Positions 8,499 through 18,125 are shown, counted from the first letter of the stretch. The stretch: DNA of 64,000 nt from Sphingopyxis solisilvae (GCF_015475875.1 NZ_JADKYM010000006.1:62001-126000); one strand, 5' to 3'. Made by a program: numbers and translations. The notes: a model not told the origin generated them from the sequence alone.

Positions 8499-9899
8499 GT
8501 GGTCGAGCCTAAACCAGTGGGACGCGTCGCGGACAATCGCCTCGCTCCGGACGATGTCGTATTCGTTGCCCTCGAACGGATTATCGAAGGCGCTCTCGTC
8601 GCTGGCGCGCGCATAACCGAGCGTTGGATTGTCGACCAGGCGGGCGTAACGCACGCGCAGGCGCGCGAAGCCCTTCATCGCCTCGACAAGCTCGGCGCGC
8701 TCACGCTCTCCGCGCGCCGGGGCGCAACGCTGATACGTCCCGATCATGTTGACCCGTCCGACATCCGGCCGATCTGGCTTGCACTGCTCGGGATGGCAGG
8801 CCGAAAGGCTGCGGGGCGCGAAGTGGTCGCGCCAGCGCCCGTCCTCAGGACCCCGTCAGCCCGCTGGCCGCGATATCTGGCCTTGCGAACGAATATCGAC
8901 CTGATCGGGCGAGCCGCCGGAAGCGAGCGACTGACGCACGTCCTGCAGCGGCTGGCGCTGCAAAGCGTCATCGGCCGTGGCGGTTTCGGCGCGATCGCCC
9001 CGGACGCCGTCGCGCAATTCGCTGCCAGCGTTGCTCGCGGGGCGTTCGACGAAGCCGCGCTCAACGCCAGTTTCGAGGATTGCTCTCCGCGCGCTCCCGC
9101 GCGTGACGAGGCGACCTCATTGCCCCGCGCGGTCGGCAGCCCAATCATCGACCTCGGCGACTCCGCTTCCTCGGCGCGCGCATATCTCGACCGGATCGCG
9201 AAGCGGCTTTCGTTGTCGCCAACGGCCGCGCCCTCGACGTCCGATCAACTCGCCTCTGCGATCCTGCAACGTATCCAGTTCGGCGAGATCAGACCCGGGG
9301 AGGCGGTGCGGGAGCTTCCGCTCGCCCAGGAATTCGGCGTCAGCCGGGGACCCGTGCGGGACGCACTGCGCGCGCTGGACCGCCAGGGCATCATCGATAT
9401 CGAGGGGCGGCGCGGCGCATTCGTCCAGCGATTTGCGGCACGGGATGTTGCCGACCTTTTCGAGATCCGTGCGACCGTATCGGGGGTTCAGATGGCGGAA
9501 GCGGCAATCGCCCCGGACCGTCCGGACTGGATCGATGATGAACTGCGGGCGGGCGCCGCCCTTCTCGATGAAATCGCGCATGATCCGGATAGTCCGCTCG
9601 GAAACTATATCGTTGTCCGCCGGGCGCTGGCGATGGTCACGCTCGCTGCCGGAGGAAACATTGCCGTGGGACGATTGGCGGCCGAGCTTGAGGGCCAGGT
9701 TTCGATCCTATGGACCACGGTCCTCAGGAAAAGCCGCCAGGTCGCCTCTGCCAGGACCTGGCGATCCATTGTCGAGGCGATAATTTCCCGGGACGCAAGC
9801 GCGGCGAGGTACAACGGACAGCGCATCGTCGAGGAGGCCGCGATCGAGGCCCTGAGCGAAGCGAGAGCGATCGAGAGGCGAAGCGCGCCCGGTCCATGA
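8499..9899 (+). CDS. Double-length GntR/FadR regulator with two winged-helix units
   Basis: A 466-residue protein, about twice the usual length. It holds two GntR-like winged helices, at residues ~17-81 (WIVDQAGVTHAQAREALHRL) and ~247-311 (LPLAQEFGVSRGPVRDALRAL), each followed by an FCD-like helical region. The second unit is closer to the family consensus; the first is divergent and its FCD part looks shortened. This suggests an internal duplication or fusion, giving a regulator that may bind as a covalent pseudo-dimer. It starts with GTG behind AGGGGA. An inverted repeat lies just upstream. Confidence 0.8.
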   Translation: MVEPKPVGRVADNRLAPDDVVFVALERIIEGALVAGARITERWIVDQAGVTHAQAREALHRLDKLGALTLSARRGATLIRPDHVDPSDIRPIWLALLGMAGRKAAGREVVAPAPVLRTPSARWPRYLALRTNIDLIGRAAGSERLTHVLQRLALQSVIGRGGFGAIAPDAVAQFAASVARGAFDEAALNASFEDCSPRAPARDEATSLPRAVGSPIIDLGDSASSARAYLDRIAKRLSLSPTAAPSTSDQLASAILQRIQFGEIRPGEAVRELPLAQEFGVSRGPVRDALRALDRQGIIDIEGRRGAFVQRFAARDVADLFEIRATVSGVQMAEAAIAPDRPDWIDDELRAGAALLDEIAHDPDSPLGNYIVVRRALAMVTLAAGGNIAVGRLAAELEGQVSILWTTVLRKSRQVASARTWRSIVEAIISRDASAARYNGQRIVEEAAIEALSEARAIERRSAPGP

Positions 9900-10284
9900 C
9901 CGGCAATATGGGCTGACGCCCTTCCCGCTGCGAGGTTCGAAATTGGCACCGCGTATGCGCCCGGCAGGCTTCGTCCAGACACGGAAGGTCCGGTTGCACT
10001 CGTGAGGGTGCGGAAGGCTGGTCCCTCTGCCCGTGTCGAGGAGCGACATTCGGCCGCGCGCAATGCTGCCCTGGCGCAAGGGCGCAGCGCGCGATGGTCC
10101 GGACGCGGGGACATTATTTTTCATCGGCAAGGCCTTCGAGCCCTGGAACGACGATCGAGGCTGCTACGCCCGTCCGCGGTCCTGTGACGCCGGTTCGGCC
10201 GCTTGTGCCATGGCTGGCAGCGACGCCGCCGCTCCTCGCCTCGCGAGCGCTACACGCGTCGCCGATCCGCCATGCGGGCAGCTT
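9900..10284. other. Stretch without a convincing gene
   Basis: Open frames exist on both strands but none shows a family motif or a good start. It lies between the double GntR gene and the damaged kinase gene and may hold remnants of a former gene next to that kinase. Nothing firm is seen. Confidence 0.4.
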
Positions 10285-11007
10285 CTAGCGCGAGATATCC
10301 TGCGCATGATTGGAGGCGCCATCGACGGCTGCGCGTGAAAATGGCGCGAAATCCCCGCGAATGCCGTGCTTGAGGACTGCCAGCGAGAGGCCGTCGCGCG
10401 CCGCTTCTGCGAGGCCCCTGCCCGCCCACAGTCCGTCGAGCACGCCCGCCGCAAAGGCATCGCCAGTTCCGACCCGGTCGATCACCGGCGCGACGAGAAC
10501 CGAATCGGTCGAACCGCCCTCGTCGCGCGTATCGACCCGGGCCACGAGCCGGTGCGCGTCAGGCCCGATGATTTCGCGAGCCGTCGAGGCAACATATTCG
10601 AGGGCTGGAAACGCCTCCAGCAACCCCAGAGCCGCTTCGCGCCGCCGGGTTTCTCCATCACCCGAAAAGGCCCGTCCCAACAGCAGCCCGGCGTCGCGAT
10701 GATTGCCGAACAGCACGGTTGCGTGTGCAACGATCGGCTTCAGTATCGCCGCCGGTTCAGGCTGCCAGCGCTCCCAGAGCCGGCCGCGCCAATTGCCGTC
10801 GAACGAGACCCCGATCCCGGCAGCGCGAGCCCGCGTCACGGCATCGAGCGCAGCCTCGGCACTCTTCGGTCCGAGCGCAGGGATAACGCCCGAAAGGTGC
10901 AGCCATCCCGCGCCTTCCAGCAAACGATCCCAGTCCCAATCGCGCGGCCGCATCTCCGTAAAGGCCGATCCGGAAACAGCGGACCGGACTGCCTGACCCG
11001 ATGCCAT
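10285..11007 (-). pseudogene. PfkB-family sugar kinase (2-keto-3-deoxygluconate kinase-like), N-terminus missing
   Basis: The 240 residues match the C-terminal two thirds of a PfkB-family kinase. WLHLSGVIPALG is typical of 2-keto-3-deoxygluconate kinases, and VGTGDAFAAGVLDGLW is the family's catalytic signature with its Asp. Full-length enzymes carry roughly 80-100 more residues with the sugar-binding N-terminal lid. Upstream of ATG 11007 the frame stays open only about 31 more codons before a stop and does not show the missing part. The gene therefore looks truncated or frameshifted. Its function has no visible link to the aromatic genes. Confidence 0.65.
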
Positions 11008-11332
11008 GCCCGAAAGCTGGTGACCGTCCTGCCAGAAATCGTCGTGACGAATGGTGAACGCACATTGGTCCTGCCGCCCGACGCTGGATATGGGGAAATA
11101 TCACAGCCGATGAGCACGCTGAAGGCGTGACGAGCGCCGGTCGGCGATGGCAGGCTAGTTCCAAGCTAGTTCCAAGTGAGACTAGGGCGATGCCTCGTAT
11201 CGGGGGCACCCAAGAGCGCCAGCAGTAACAGCTGTCTCTGAGCGAGGGAGTTAGCGGATTCGCCTACCCCCCGAGGAGGTGATCGTCCAGGCCGACCGGT
11301 GATGCCGATGCGCGCCTGGTCTGAGCGAAATA
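11008..11332. other. Non-coding stretch upstream of the damaged kinase
   Basis: No supported gene is seen. The stretch contains an 11-base tandem duplication (11154-11175) and separates the truncated kinase from the hydrolase/TonB receptor pair. The sequence is less GC-rich than its neighbours in part, consistent with an old rearrangement point. Confidence 0.4.
11154..11175. repeat. 11-base tandem duplication
   Basis: GCTAGTTCCAA occurs twice head to tail with no gap. It lies just upstream of the truncated kinase and may be a scar of a deletion or insertion event. Confidence 0.7.
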
Positions 11333-12235
11333 TCAGGGTAGCGGTCGCAGGAACTCGAACAGAGCTTTCTCGGCGTCCGGTTCGCTTAGCATCGGAGCAT
11401 GCCCGACACCTGCAATTTCGGCCACCGTGATAGATGGCGCCGAACGCTGCATTTTCGCGGCGATCGCTGCTGTAACCAGATCCGAAAGCTCCCCCCGCAT
11501 CAACAAGACCGGACGTCGGGCAAGTCTTCGAAAGAGCCACCAGGCGATCCAGGTCGAGCGCTTGATAGGCTGGTCGCTAAGCGGCTTTCGAATTTCCGGA
11601 TCATAGTCCAGCTCAAGGCTACCGTCCGCTTTGGTACGAAATGAACGGCGGGCCATCAAATCCCAGTCGGCGCGCCCGCCTTGCGGGAAAGCATCCGCCA
11701 TGATCTTTTGCATATAGGCGGACGCTTCATCCCAATTTTGGATGGCTTCTGCCTTCCCCGCGTAACCGGTAATCCGATCGATTCCTTCCTGAGCAATCTC
11801 TGGCCCAACGTCATTCAACACCGCCGCGGCAATAACCCGCCGCCGCAGCCCGCCGATCGCCATGGTTATGAGCCCGCCCATAGATGTTCCGACAAATATC
11901 GCGCGGCCTATGCCCAGAGCGTCGAGAAGCGCCAGCAAGTCACGAGCATAGGTAGGGACGGCGTAGCGGCCCGCGTCGGGGCTTCTTGCCGATTTGCCCC
12001 TGCCGCGGACATCCGGCACGATCACCCGGCGGCCTTCGGCCGCAAGCTGCGGCGCCAGAAGTTCGAAATCACTCGAATTGCGGGTAAGTCCGTGAAGGCA
12101 AACCACCGGCAACCGCGCTGCGCCGGCCGCGGCTTCATAGTCGCGCGCGTACAGCTCGAGACCGTCACGCGACAGCCACCAGCGATCGACATAGCCAATC
12201 TCGCGCACTGCGCTTTCGATTGCCATCTGCCTCAA
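11333..12235 (-). CDS. Alpha/beta hydrolase
   Basis: A 300-residue alpha/beta hydrolase without a signal peptide. It has the oxyanion segment CLHGLTRNSSDF, the nucleophile elbow GTSMGG (Ser at ~117) and a catalytic His in AGVGHAPMLSEP near the C-terminus. The acid is probably the Asp in RGELSDLVT. It could cleave an ester or lactone taken up by the adjoining receptor. Its ATG overlaps the TonB receptor stop by four bases (ATGA), so the two proteins are made together. The substrate is not known. Confidence 0.85.
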   Translation of the reverse strand: MRQMAIESAVREIGYVDRWWLSRDGLELYARDYEAAAGAARLPVVCLHGLTRNSSDFELLAPQLAAEGRRVIVPDVRGRGKSARSPDAGRYAVPTYARDLLALLDALGIGRAIFVGTSMGGLITMAIGGLRRRVIAAAVLNDVGPEIAQEGIDRITGYAGKAEAIQNWDEASAYMQKIMADAFPQGGRADWDLMARRSFRTKADGSLELDYDPEIRKPLSDQPIKRSTWIAWWLFRRLARRPVLLMRGELSDLVTAAIAAKMQRSAPSITVAEIAGVGHAPMLSEPDAEKALFEFLRPLP

Positions 12236-14568
12236 AACTTCACCGACGCTGCGACAAATATCTGGCGAGGATTGCCGTAGAATGCGGTAAGCGTCCCTTC
12301 CCTTCCGAGAGCGGGTATGAGATTCCCGGACGCATTTCGGAGCAAGGCGCCCGTGCGGGCATCGACTGCCATGAACGTGTAGCCCGACGTCTTGTAGCGC
12401 TTGTCGAGCAGATTCTTGCCATGGAGGCCGACGGACCAGCGTCCGCCCGGCGCGCGGTACACAAGATTGGCGTCGAACAGGGAGTAGCCGTCCTGATCGA
12501 GGAACGGGTTGGGAATCTCAAACTGGTAAGTCTTCGAACGATACGACCAGGTGGCAGACGCGTTTATGCTCCCGTCACCGACTGGCATCAGATAGGCAGC
12601 GGTAACGCTCGAGGTCCACTTTGGCGTATTCTGTACCTGCCGGAAATCTGCGACATCCACGGGCGCTCCCGCTACGAGGGTCACATATTCCTTGTACTCG
12701 GCATCGATATAGCCGAGCGTCCCGGCGACGCTCAAGCCGCCGGGGAGGCGGACATTGGCTTCCGCCTCTACGCCGCGAAACCGAGCCTTGCCCGCGTTGC
12801 TCACGACGCCGCAGAAGCTTGGCACGCCGGCGACCGTGCAGCCGACCGATCCGGGAATCTGGACATTCTTGTAATCGGCATGAAATGCTGCGAGCGCCAG
12901 CGTCAGTCGCCGGTCGAAAAGGGCGCCCTTGTAGCCGATTTCGTAGCTGTCGACCGACTCGGGTGCGAAGCTCAGGAACGCGGCGACCTCGTCATTTTCC
13001 CGGACGCCGTTTCCATTCAGGTCCGGCGCGTTCGCGCCAACCCCGCGTGGATCGAAACCGCCACCTTTGAAGCCCTGGGAATAGCTGGCGTAAAGATTGT
13101 GATCGGGCGTCGGCTTGAAGCTGATCGAGGCGCGGGGTGTGAACTTGCTGAACACGCTACGCCCCCTGAAATTGGTCGACGGACCACCCAGCGGTACGCC
13201 CGCGCCGCCGAACACGGTGGATCCGCCGCCGAGATAATTCTGGCGAAGGATCTGGGCTTTGCGTTCATCCCAAGTGTAGCGCCCGCCGACCGACAGGCTG
13301 AACTGATCAGAGAAGTCATAGGTGAAATCGCCAAAGGCGGCGAGCGTGTTGGTCCGCACATCTGCACTCGTATATGCCGCAAGGGTCGGCACGGTTGTGA
13401 AGATACGCGCATCGAACTGCGTCAGCGCCGATGCGTCGAGATAGTAGCCGCCGATCAGACCGTGAAAGCGATCGGTGTCGATCAGCAGCTGAATTTCCTG
13501 ACTGAACTGCGTATTGTCATATAGCCCCGGAACGTCCGTATCTTCCGATGGCAGCGCGTCGAAATCGATCGGGCCTGCCGATTTGTCAGCACGGTATGCC
13601 GTGATGGACCGGAACATGATGCTGTCAGCCGGACGCGCCTCAAGGAAAAGCGACGCGCCCCACGCTTCGACGTCCTGCTTGGGGGTGTTGAGGGCTCCCC
13701 GTGTGTCATAGACATCAGACAAAACGGGAGCGCCGGTAAGCTGGCTCACGATCAGCCTGTGCCCTCCCCTCGGATTCGACATGTCATGGGTATAATCGCC
13801 GGTAAGCCGGGCGAAGATCTGATCTCCATGCACCTCGGCGGTCCCGCGAGCCGCGATCACCTTTTTATCGTAATTGTCCAAGCCGGTCGTCAGATTATCG
13901 CCGAATCCGTCCCGATTCAGCGATGCGAATGCGCCACCGAGACGAAGGATACGGCCCGAATCGACGGGCATGCTCGCACTTACTACCGCGTCGCGCTGAT
14001 TGTAGCTTCCGTAGGCGGCTCGCAGGTTGATCTCGGCTTCGTCGGGAAGCTTCTTGGTGACATATTTGACCGCGCCGCCGACGGTATTGCGGCCATAGAG
14101 CGTTCCCTGCGGTCCTCGAAGGATTTCGATCCGTTCTACATCATAAATATCAAGAACGGCAGCCTGGGGACGATTCAGATACACGTCGTCGAGATAGATA
14201 CCGACACCCTGCTCGAAACCCGAGACGGGATCCTGCTGCCCGACGCCGCGAATGAAGGCAGTGAGCGTCGAGTTGGTTGCACGCGACGCCTCGAGGGTGA
14301 CGTTGGGCGTGACATTCGACAAATCGGTGATGTCGATCGCGCCCTGTGCTTCGAGCTTTTCCCCGCTGAACGCGGTGATCGCGATCGGGACATTGATGAG
14401 AGTTTCCTCGCGGCGACGAGCCGTGACAACGATCTCGCTACCATCGTCCGACGCCGCCGCACTCTCTGTCCCGGCAGGTGCCCCCTCCTGCGCATGTGCA
14501 GCCGCGACGGCTCCCGAGGCCACGCCGGCAAGAATGACCGCGCGCACGGCTTTTCCCAGAATGATCAT
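12232..14568 (-). CDS. TonB-dependent outer-membrane receptor
   Basis: A complete 778-residue receptor. The signal peptide ends at AAAHA (about residue 26), followed by a TonB box (SEIVVTARRREETL), a plug with VERIEILRGPQGTLYGRNTVGGAVKYVT, and a C-terminal barrel ending in Phe (FVAASVKF). It would import a large or scarce ligand with energy from TonB. It is translationally coupled to an alpha/beta hydrolase and divergent from a TetR gene, which probably regulates it. The substrate is unknown. Confidence 0.92.
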   Translation of the reverse strand: MIILGKAVRAVILAGVASGAVAAAHAQEGAPAGTESAAASDDGSEIVVTARRREETLINVPIAITAFSGEKLEAQGAIDITDLSNVTPNVTLEASRATNSTLTAFIRGVGQQDPVSGFEQGVGIYLDDVYLNRPQAAVLDIYDVERIEILRGPQGTLYGRNTVGGAVKYVTKKLPDEAEINLRAAYGSYNQRDAVVSASMPVDSGRILRLGGAFASLNRDGFGDNLTTGLDNYDKKVIAARGTAEVHGDQIFARLTGDYTHDMSNPRGGHRLIVSQLTGAPVLSDVYDTRGALNTPKQDVEAWGASLFLEARPADSIMFRSITAYRADKSAGPIDFDALPSEDTDVPGLYDNTQFSQEIQLLIDTDRFHGLIGGYYLDASALTQFDARIFTTVPTLAAYTSADVRTNTLAAFGDFTYDFSDQFSLSVGGRYTWDERKAQILRQNYLGGGSTVFGGAGVPLGGPSTNFRGRSVFSKFTPRASISFKPTPDHNLYASYSQGFKGGGFDPRGVGANAPDLNGNGVRENDEVAAFLSFAPESVDSYEIGYKGALFDRRLTLALAAFHADYKNVQIPGSVGCTVAGVPSFCGVVSNAGKARFRGVEAEANVRLPGGLSVAGTLGYIDAEYKEYVTLVAGAPVDVADFRQVQNTPKWTSSVTAAYLMPVGDGSINASATWSYRSKTYQFEIPNPFLDQDGYSLFDANLVYRAPGGRWSVGLHGKNLLDKRYKTSGYTFMAVDARTGALLRNASGNLIPALGREGTLTAFYGNPRQIFVAASVKF

Positions 14569-14709
14569 CTACCCTCTCCCCTAATTGATTCTATATGGTA
14601 TGAGAAATTCGTACGCCGAGGTGAACGGGTCGTCAACTTCATATTCTAGCCGAGGTCGCAAGATCTCGGCCTTCATGCGCCGTAGCGCATCGATCAAGTC
14701 GACGTATCC

Positions 14710-14723
14710 ATACCTATTAGTAT
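14710..14723. promoter_or_regulatory. Dyad in the TonB receptor / TetR divergent promoter region
   Basis: ATAC-N6-GTAT forms a short inverted repeat in an AT-rich island between the divergent receptor and TetR genes, 47 bases before the TetR start. The layout is typical of TetR control of both promoters; the match is short. Confidence 0.35.
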
Positions 14724-14769
14724 ATATGCACCTTGACCGGCCGGGCAGCAGTCCGATAGGCGTACTGCT

Positions 14770-15399
14770 ATGTCCGGCACCCAATCAATCAAACACGCGG
14801 GGGGCGAAGTCCACAGTACACCCCCCTCCCGCGCACTGAAGCGCGGCCCGAAGCGCAAGCTCGACGAAGATCACTGGTTTGAGGCGGCGCTGGACGCGAT
14901 GGCGATCGGCGGCGTGGAGCGGGTGAGGATTGACCGCCTTGCCGCTGATCTTGGCGTCACCAAGGGCAGTTTCTATGTCCTTTTTCGGTCACGCGAGGCG
15001 TTTCTGGACGAACTCCTTGCCCATTGGCGCCGGATTTCCACCTTGCAGGTGATTGCAGAACTGAGTGCAATCAACGAGCCGCCCCTCGATCGCCTGGCCC
15101 GCGTCTTTGCCATCTCAACCTCCGATCGCGCCAAACGACGGGCGCGCATCGAGGCAGGATTTCGCCTTTGGGCATATGATGATCTCCGCGCCTCCCAAAC
15201 GATGAGGGAAATCGATCACCATCGCCTCCTCTATTTCCAATCTGTGGTCGCAGCCGCTGGGATACCCGCAGATGACGCCCGGCCACGGGCGTTTCTCATC
15301 TACTCCTACCTGATTGGCGATGCGATGCTGGCGGCCGGGCAGGATGATCTACGGGAAGTATGCAGAGCCTTTCTGTCGACCGGAAGCCAGCGGCAATAA
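14770..15399 (+). CDS. TetR-family transcriptional regulator
   Basis: A 209-residue protein with a TetR helix-turn-helix at ~45-80 (IDRLAADLGVTKGSFYVLFRSREAFLDELL), followed by a divergent helical ligand domain. The N-terminal ~30 residues are unstructured and basic (RGPKRKLDEDHW marks the domain start). It is divergent from the TonB receptor across ~200 bases and probably represses it in response to its ligand. Confidence 0.88.
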   Translation: MSGTQSIKHAGGEVHSTPPSRALKRGPKRKLDEDHWFEAALDAMAIGGVERVRIDRLAADLGVTKGSFYVLFRSREAFLDELLAHWRRISTLQVIAELSAINEPPLDRLARVFAISTSDRAKRRARIEAGFRLWAYDDLRASQTMREIDHHRLLYFQSVVAAAGIPADDARPRAFLIYSYLIGDAMLAAGQDDLREVCRAFLSTGSQRQ

Positions 15400-15706
15400 T
15401 CATTCATGGCCCGGTAGCGCCTCGTTCGCTCACCAAAGCACTCGCCAAATATGGCTGCGAACGCGCGGTCGGCTGACACACGAGACCGCAATGGTTCACA
15501 ATTTCCGCCGAGCGGGCTGACGGAACCGTGAAGACTGTCGGATGCTCCAGCGACATGCCGGCCTCGTCATGGACATCGAGGAGCTTGGGCGAGATATTGA
15601 TGTGCTTCGGCCCTTGGCGGAGCGCTTCGCGTCGTCGCAGGAGGGGGCGCCGAAGTTCAGTCGGAACCGAACCTGCCGCGGCTCCAGAACATAATGGCAT
15701 ATTGCA
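15400..15706. other. Region between convergent TetR and GntR genes
   Basis: No gene is well supported. A 50-codon plus-strand frame (15542-15694) begins MLQRHAGLVMDIEELG but has no recognised domain and no clear ribosome-binding site; it may be a remnant of a regulator. Confidence 0.4.
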
Positions 15707-16330
15707 TCAAGAGAGACAGGATTTCGCCAGACCCTCGATGTGGATCCGGGCGGCGGCTTTGGATCCTTCCACATCTCCTGCGGACACATTCTCGATCAGC
15801 CCGTTAAGCCGGTCCTGAAATCCTCGCAAGTCAGGCGCTGTGTCTGAGGATTGCATGACGAAGAAATTCGCCATGCTGATTAACGATCCGAATTTCTGGC
15901 TTATGAGCGGCGATCCAGCCATCGCGTGAACAATGTCGAGGAGTTCCTTGCCTCGCAGGAGCTTTTCGCTATCCGCAAGGCCGTCCCATTCACCGGCGAG
16001 TGTGCGCATGGCGACGATGATGGTCCGTCGCCCTCCTTCGCCGCGCGCAGCCGCAAGGCCGGCAAACTCCTCCTCCACAAGGACGAGGCAGCGGAAAAAA
16101 TCGTCGATTCTTCCCGGACTCGGATGGACTACATCACAGCCGACCTGAGGCACGACGCGGACATATCCCTCTACCGCCAGCGCATTTAGCGCAGCTCCGA
16201 TCGGTTGCCGGCTGGCACCGGTTTCCGCAGCGAGGTCGTTCACGATTATCCGATCGCCGAAGCGATATTTCCCGCAGATCAGTCGGCATAACAGTTCGTC
16301 ATAGAGCGTGTCCCGCTTGTTGGCGCTCAT
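15707..16330 (-). CDS. GntR-family transcriptional regulator
   Basis: A ~207-residue GntR regulator with a winged helix (RLICGKYRFGDRIIVNDLA, then ETGASRQPIGAALNAL) and a helical FCD-like domain. ATG 16330 is chosen because the domain begins about ten residues later; an in-frame TTG at 16408, overlapping the CoA-transferase stop, would add 26 residues. It follows the CoA-transferase in the same direction and may control it. Confidence 0.82.
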   Translation of the reverse strand: MSANKRDTLYDELLCRLICGKYRFGDRIIVNDLAAETGASRQPIGAALNALAVEGYVRVVPQVGCDVVHPSPGRIDDFFRCLVLVEEEFAGLAAARGEGGRRTIIVAMRTLAGEWDGLADSEKLLRGKELLDIVHAMAGSPLISQKFGSLISMANFFVMQSSDTAPDLRGFQDRLNGLIENVSAGDVEGSKAAARIHIEGLAKSCLS

Positions 16331-16397
16331 CGCTCGAGCCTCGCGCTCGCTATTCGGACGTTGGTTAGCCCCGCCCGGACCCAAGCGATCCCTAGTC

Positions 16398-17603
16398 TCA
16401 TCCGACAATGCCCCGAGCCCGCAAAGCGGCGATTTGGCCGGAGTTCAAACCGAGGTCGCGAGCCAGAATTTCGTCGGTGTTTTCACCGAGCATCGGTGGC
16501 GCGCTCGAAGCGACAGCCCGCTTCCCGTCGATCATGATCGGGCTTGCGACGCCGGGAAGGTCACCGAGCTGCTCATGTTGGAGTTCGACCTTCATTCCCC
16601 GGTGCCGGACATGAGGATCGGCAAATACGTCGGCGATCTCGTTGATCGGCCCTGCCGGGACACCGGCCGCGTCCAGCCTCTCGATCCATGTGTCGGCGCT
16701 GGCTGCGGTGAACAACGGGACCAGTTCGCACTCAAGCGCAGACTTGTGAACGGCGCGGGAGCCATTGGTGGCGAAGCGGGGATCTTCTGCAAGATCCGGG
16801 CGGCCGACCGCTTCACACAATCGCCGGAATTGCGAATCATTTCCTATCGCGAGATTGATCCCGCGGTCAGCGGCCAGGAATGATTGATAGGGAACGATGT
16901 TGGGATGCGCATTCCCGTAGCGGGGCGGGTTCTGCCCGGTCGCAAAATAGTTGAAGGCCTGATTTGCGAGCGTCGCGACCGTTACGTCGAGCAAGGAAAC
17001 GTCGAGATGACAACCGGAGCCGGTGCGACCCTGCTTGAAGAGAGCGGCAAGGATCGCAGCCGTGGCGTATAGGCCGGTCATGATATCCGATAGCGCGACG
17101 CCTGTTTTCATGGGACCGCTTTCGGCAGAGCCCGTCACGCTCATCAGGCCTCCCATGCCCTGAGCGATAAAGTCGTAGCCCGGGCGGCCGCTGTAGGGGC
17201 CATCCTGGCCAAATCCCGTGACCGAGCAATAGACCAGCCGGGGATTAAGAGAGCGCAGGCTTTCCGCGTCCAATCCATATCGCTTGAGCACGCCAACCTT
17301 GAAATTCTCGACGACGACGTCGGAGCCGGCGGCCAGGGTCCGGATGAGTTCCTGACCTTCGGAGCTGGCGAAGTCGGCGGCGAGCGCCAGCTTGCCGCGA
17401 TTTGCGCACAAGTAATAGGCCGAAGTCTGCACATCATTCCGGTGCAGCCATGGTGGACCCCATTTACGCGTATCGTCCCCCTCCTGCGGTCGTTCGACCT
17501 TGATCACGGTGGCCCCCATATCGGCCATGAGCTGCGTCGCCCATGGCCCAGCCAGCACGCGACTCAGGTCAAGAATCCGGACGCCCTCGAGCAACCGGCT
17601 CAT
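16398..17603 (-). CDS. CaiB/BaiF (family III) CoA-transferase
   Basis: A 401-residue family III CoA-transferase. The N-terminus LEGVRILDLSRVLAGPWATQ is the family signature, and the catalytic Asp is probably Asp144 in RPGYDFIAQGMGG. Such enzymes move CoA from one acyl-CoA to a carboxylic acid through an aspartyl anhydride. It may activate an aromatic or side-chain acid for beta-oxidation-like steps, consistent with the enoyl-CoA hydratase at 7.7 kb and the acyl-CoA synthetase at 55.6 kb; this link is inference. The GntR gene lies downstream. Confidence 0.9.
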   Translation of the reverse strand: MSRLLEGVRILDLSRVLAGPWATQLMADMGATVIKVERPQEGDDTRKWGPPWLHRNDVQTSAYYLCANRGKLALAADFASSEGQELIRTLAAGSDVVVENFKVGVLKRYGLDAESLRSLNPRLVYCSVTGFGQDGPYSGRPGYDFIAQGMGGLMSVTGSAESGPMKTGVALSDIMTGLYATAAILAALFKQGRTGSGCHLDVSLLDVTVATLANQAFNYFATGQNPPRYGNAHPNIVPYQSFLAADRGINLAIGNDSQFRRLCEAVGRPDLAEDPRFATNGSRAVHKSALECELVPLFTAASADTWIERLDAAGVPAGPINEIADVFADPHVRHRGMKVELQHEQLGDLPGVASPIMIDGKRAVASSAPPMLGENTDEILARDLGLNSGQIAALRARGIVG

Positions 17604-18107
17604 TGCTCACATCTCTTCGCGAAGGGCCCGCTTGTCATCTTAACGTCTCGACCCGGACGTCGCATGGCGCATCACGCCGCCCCGCTCGTGGCGAAGTGAC
17701 ATCAGGCCCGGCTTCCAGATGCCCAAGCCCGAGCAAGCCGTTCCACGACGCCGACTGCCCAAGATATTTCACATCCGAATCCATCAGCACTCCATCTCGG
17801 CTCACGGTGGAGACGCCGGAGCGGGCCGGGAAGAATTGCCGGCGCGTCGCGCTGCGATCGGAGCGATCGTCGCGCTGACGGATCTACCGGTCCTTTCCGG
17901 GTCAGCATGTCGCGATCGGGCCAGCTCCTCGACAAGCCCGCCACATCGCTGTTCGTCCCGGAAATCCATGTCGCCCTCACCCCGCTATTGCATTACGACG
18001 AATGTGATGCACTATGTGCAATACTCAATGGCTCAGCAAGGCTCGTTATTCAAGCCTGTTCGCTTGATCCGGAGAGCGACCGCGCAACCCGGAAAAGGAG
18101 CTGTTGA
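17604..18107. other. Intergenic control region between CoA-transferase and EamA transporter
   Basis: No gene is supported in this 0.5-kb stretch. It serves two divergent genes. Its right part becomes AT-richer from about 17990 and contains an operator-like site at 18007-18021. Confidence 0.5.
18007..18021. promoter_or_regulatory. TTGCAC-N3-GTGCAA-type operator, copy 1
   Basis: ATGCAC-TAT-GTGCAA is a near-perfect 15-base inverted repeat located ~90 bases before the leader/EamA start. Related sites occur at 28.6, 30.3, 34.1, 45.7 and 49.5 kb, each in an intergenic control region. Confidence 0.6.
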
Positions 18108-18125
18108 ATGTCGGTAAGCATATGA
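18108..18125 (+). CDS. Five-codon leader ORF coupled to the EamA transporter
   Basis: A strong AAGGAG stands seven bases before ATG 18108, which opens a mini-frame MSVSI and stops at TGA 18123-18125. That TGA shares its A with the transporter's ATG at 18125 (TGATG). The best ribosome-binding site thus serves the mini-frame, not the transporter, which would be translated by re-initiation. No peptide function is suggested. Confidence 0.45.
   Translation: MSVSI

Noticed and set aside
15542..15694. 50-codon plus-strand frame between TetR and GntR genes
   Set aside because: No domain, no ribosome-binding site and no support from neighbours; left as a note in the gap.
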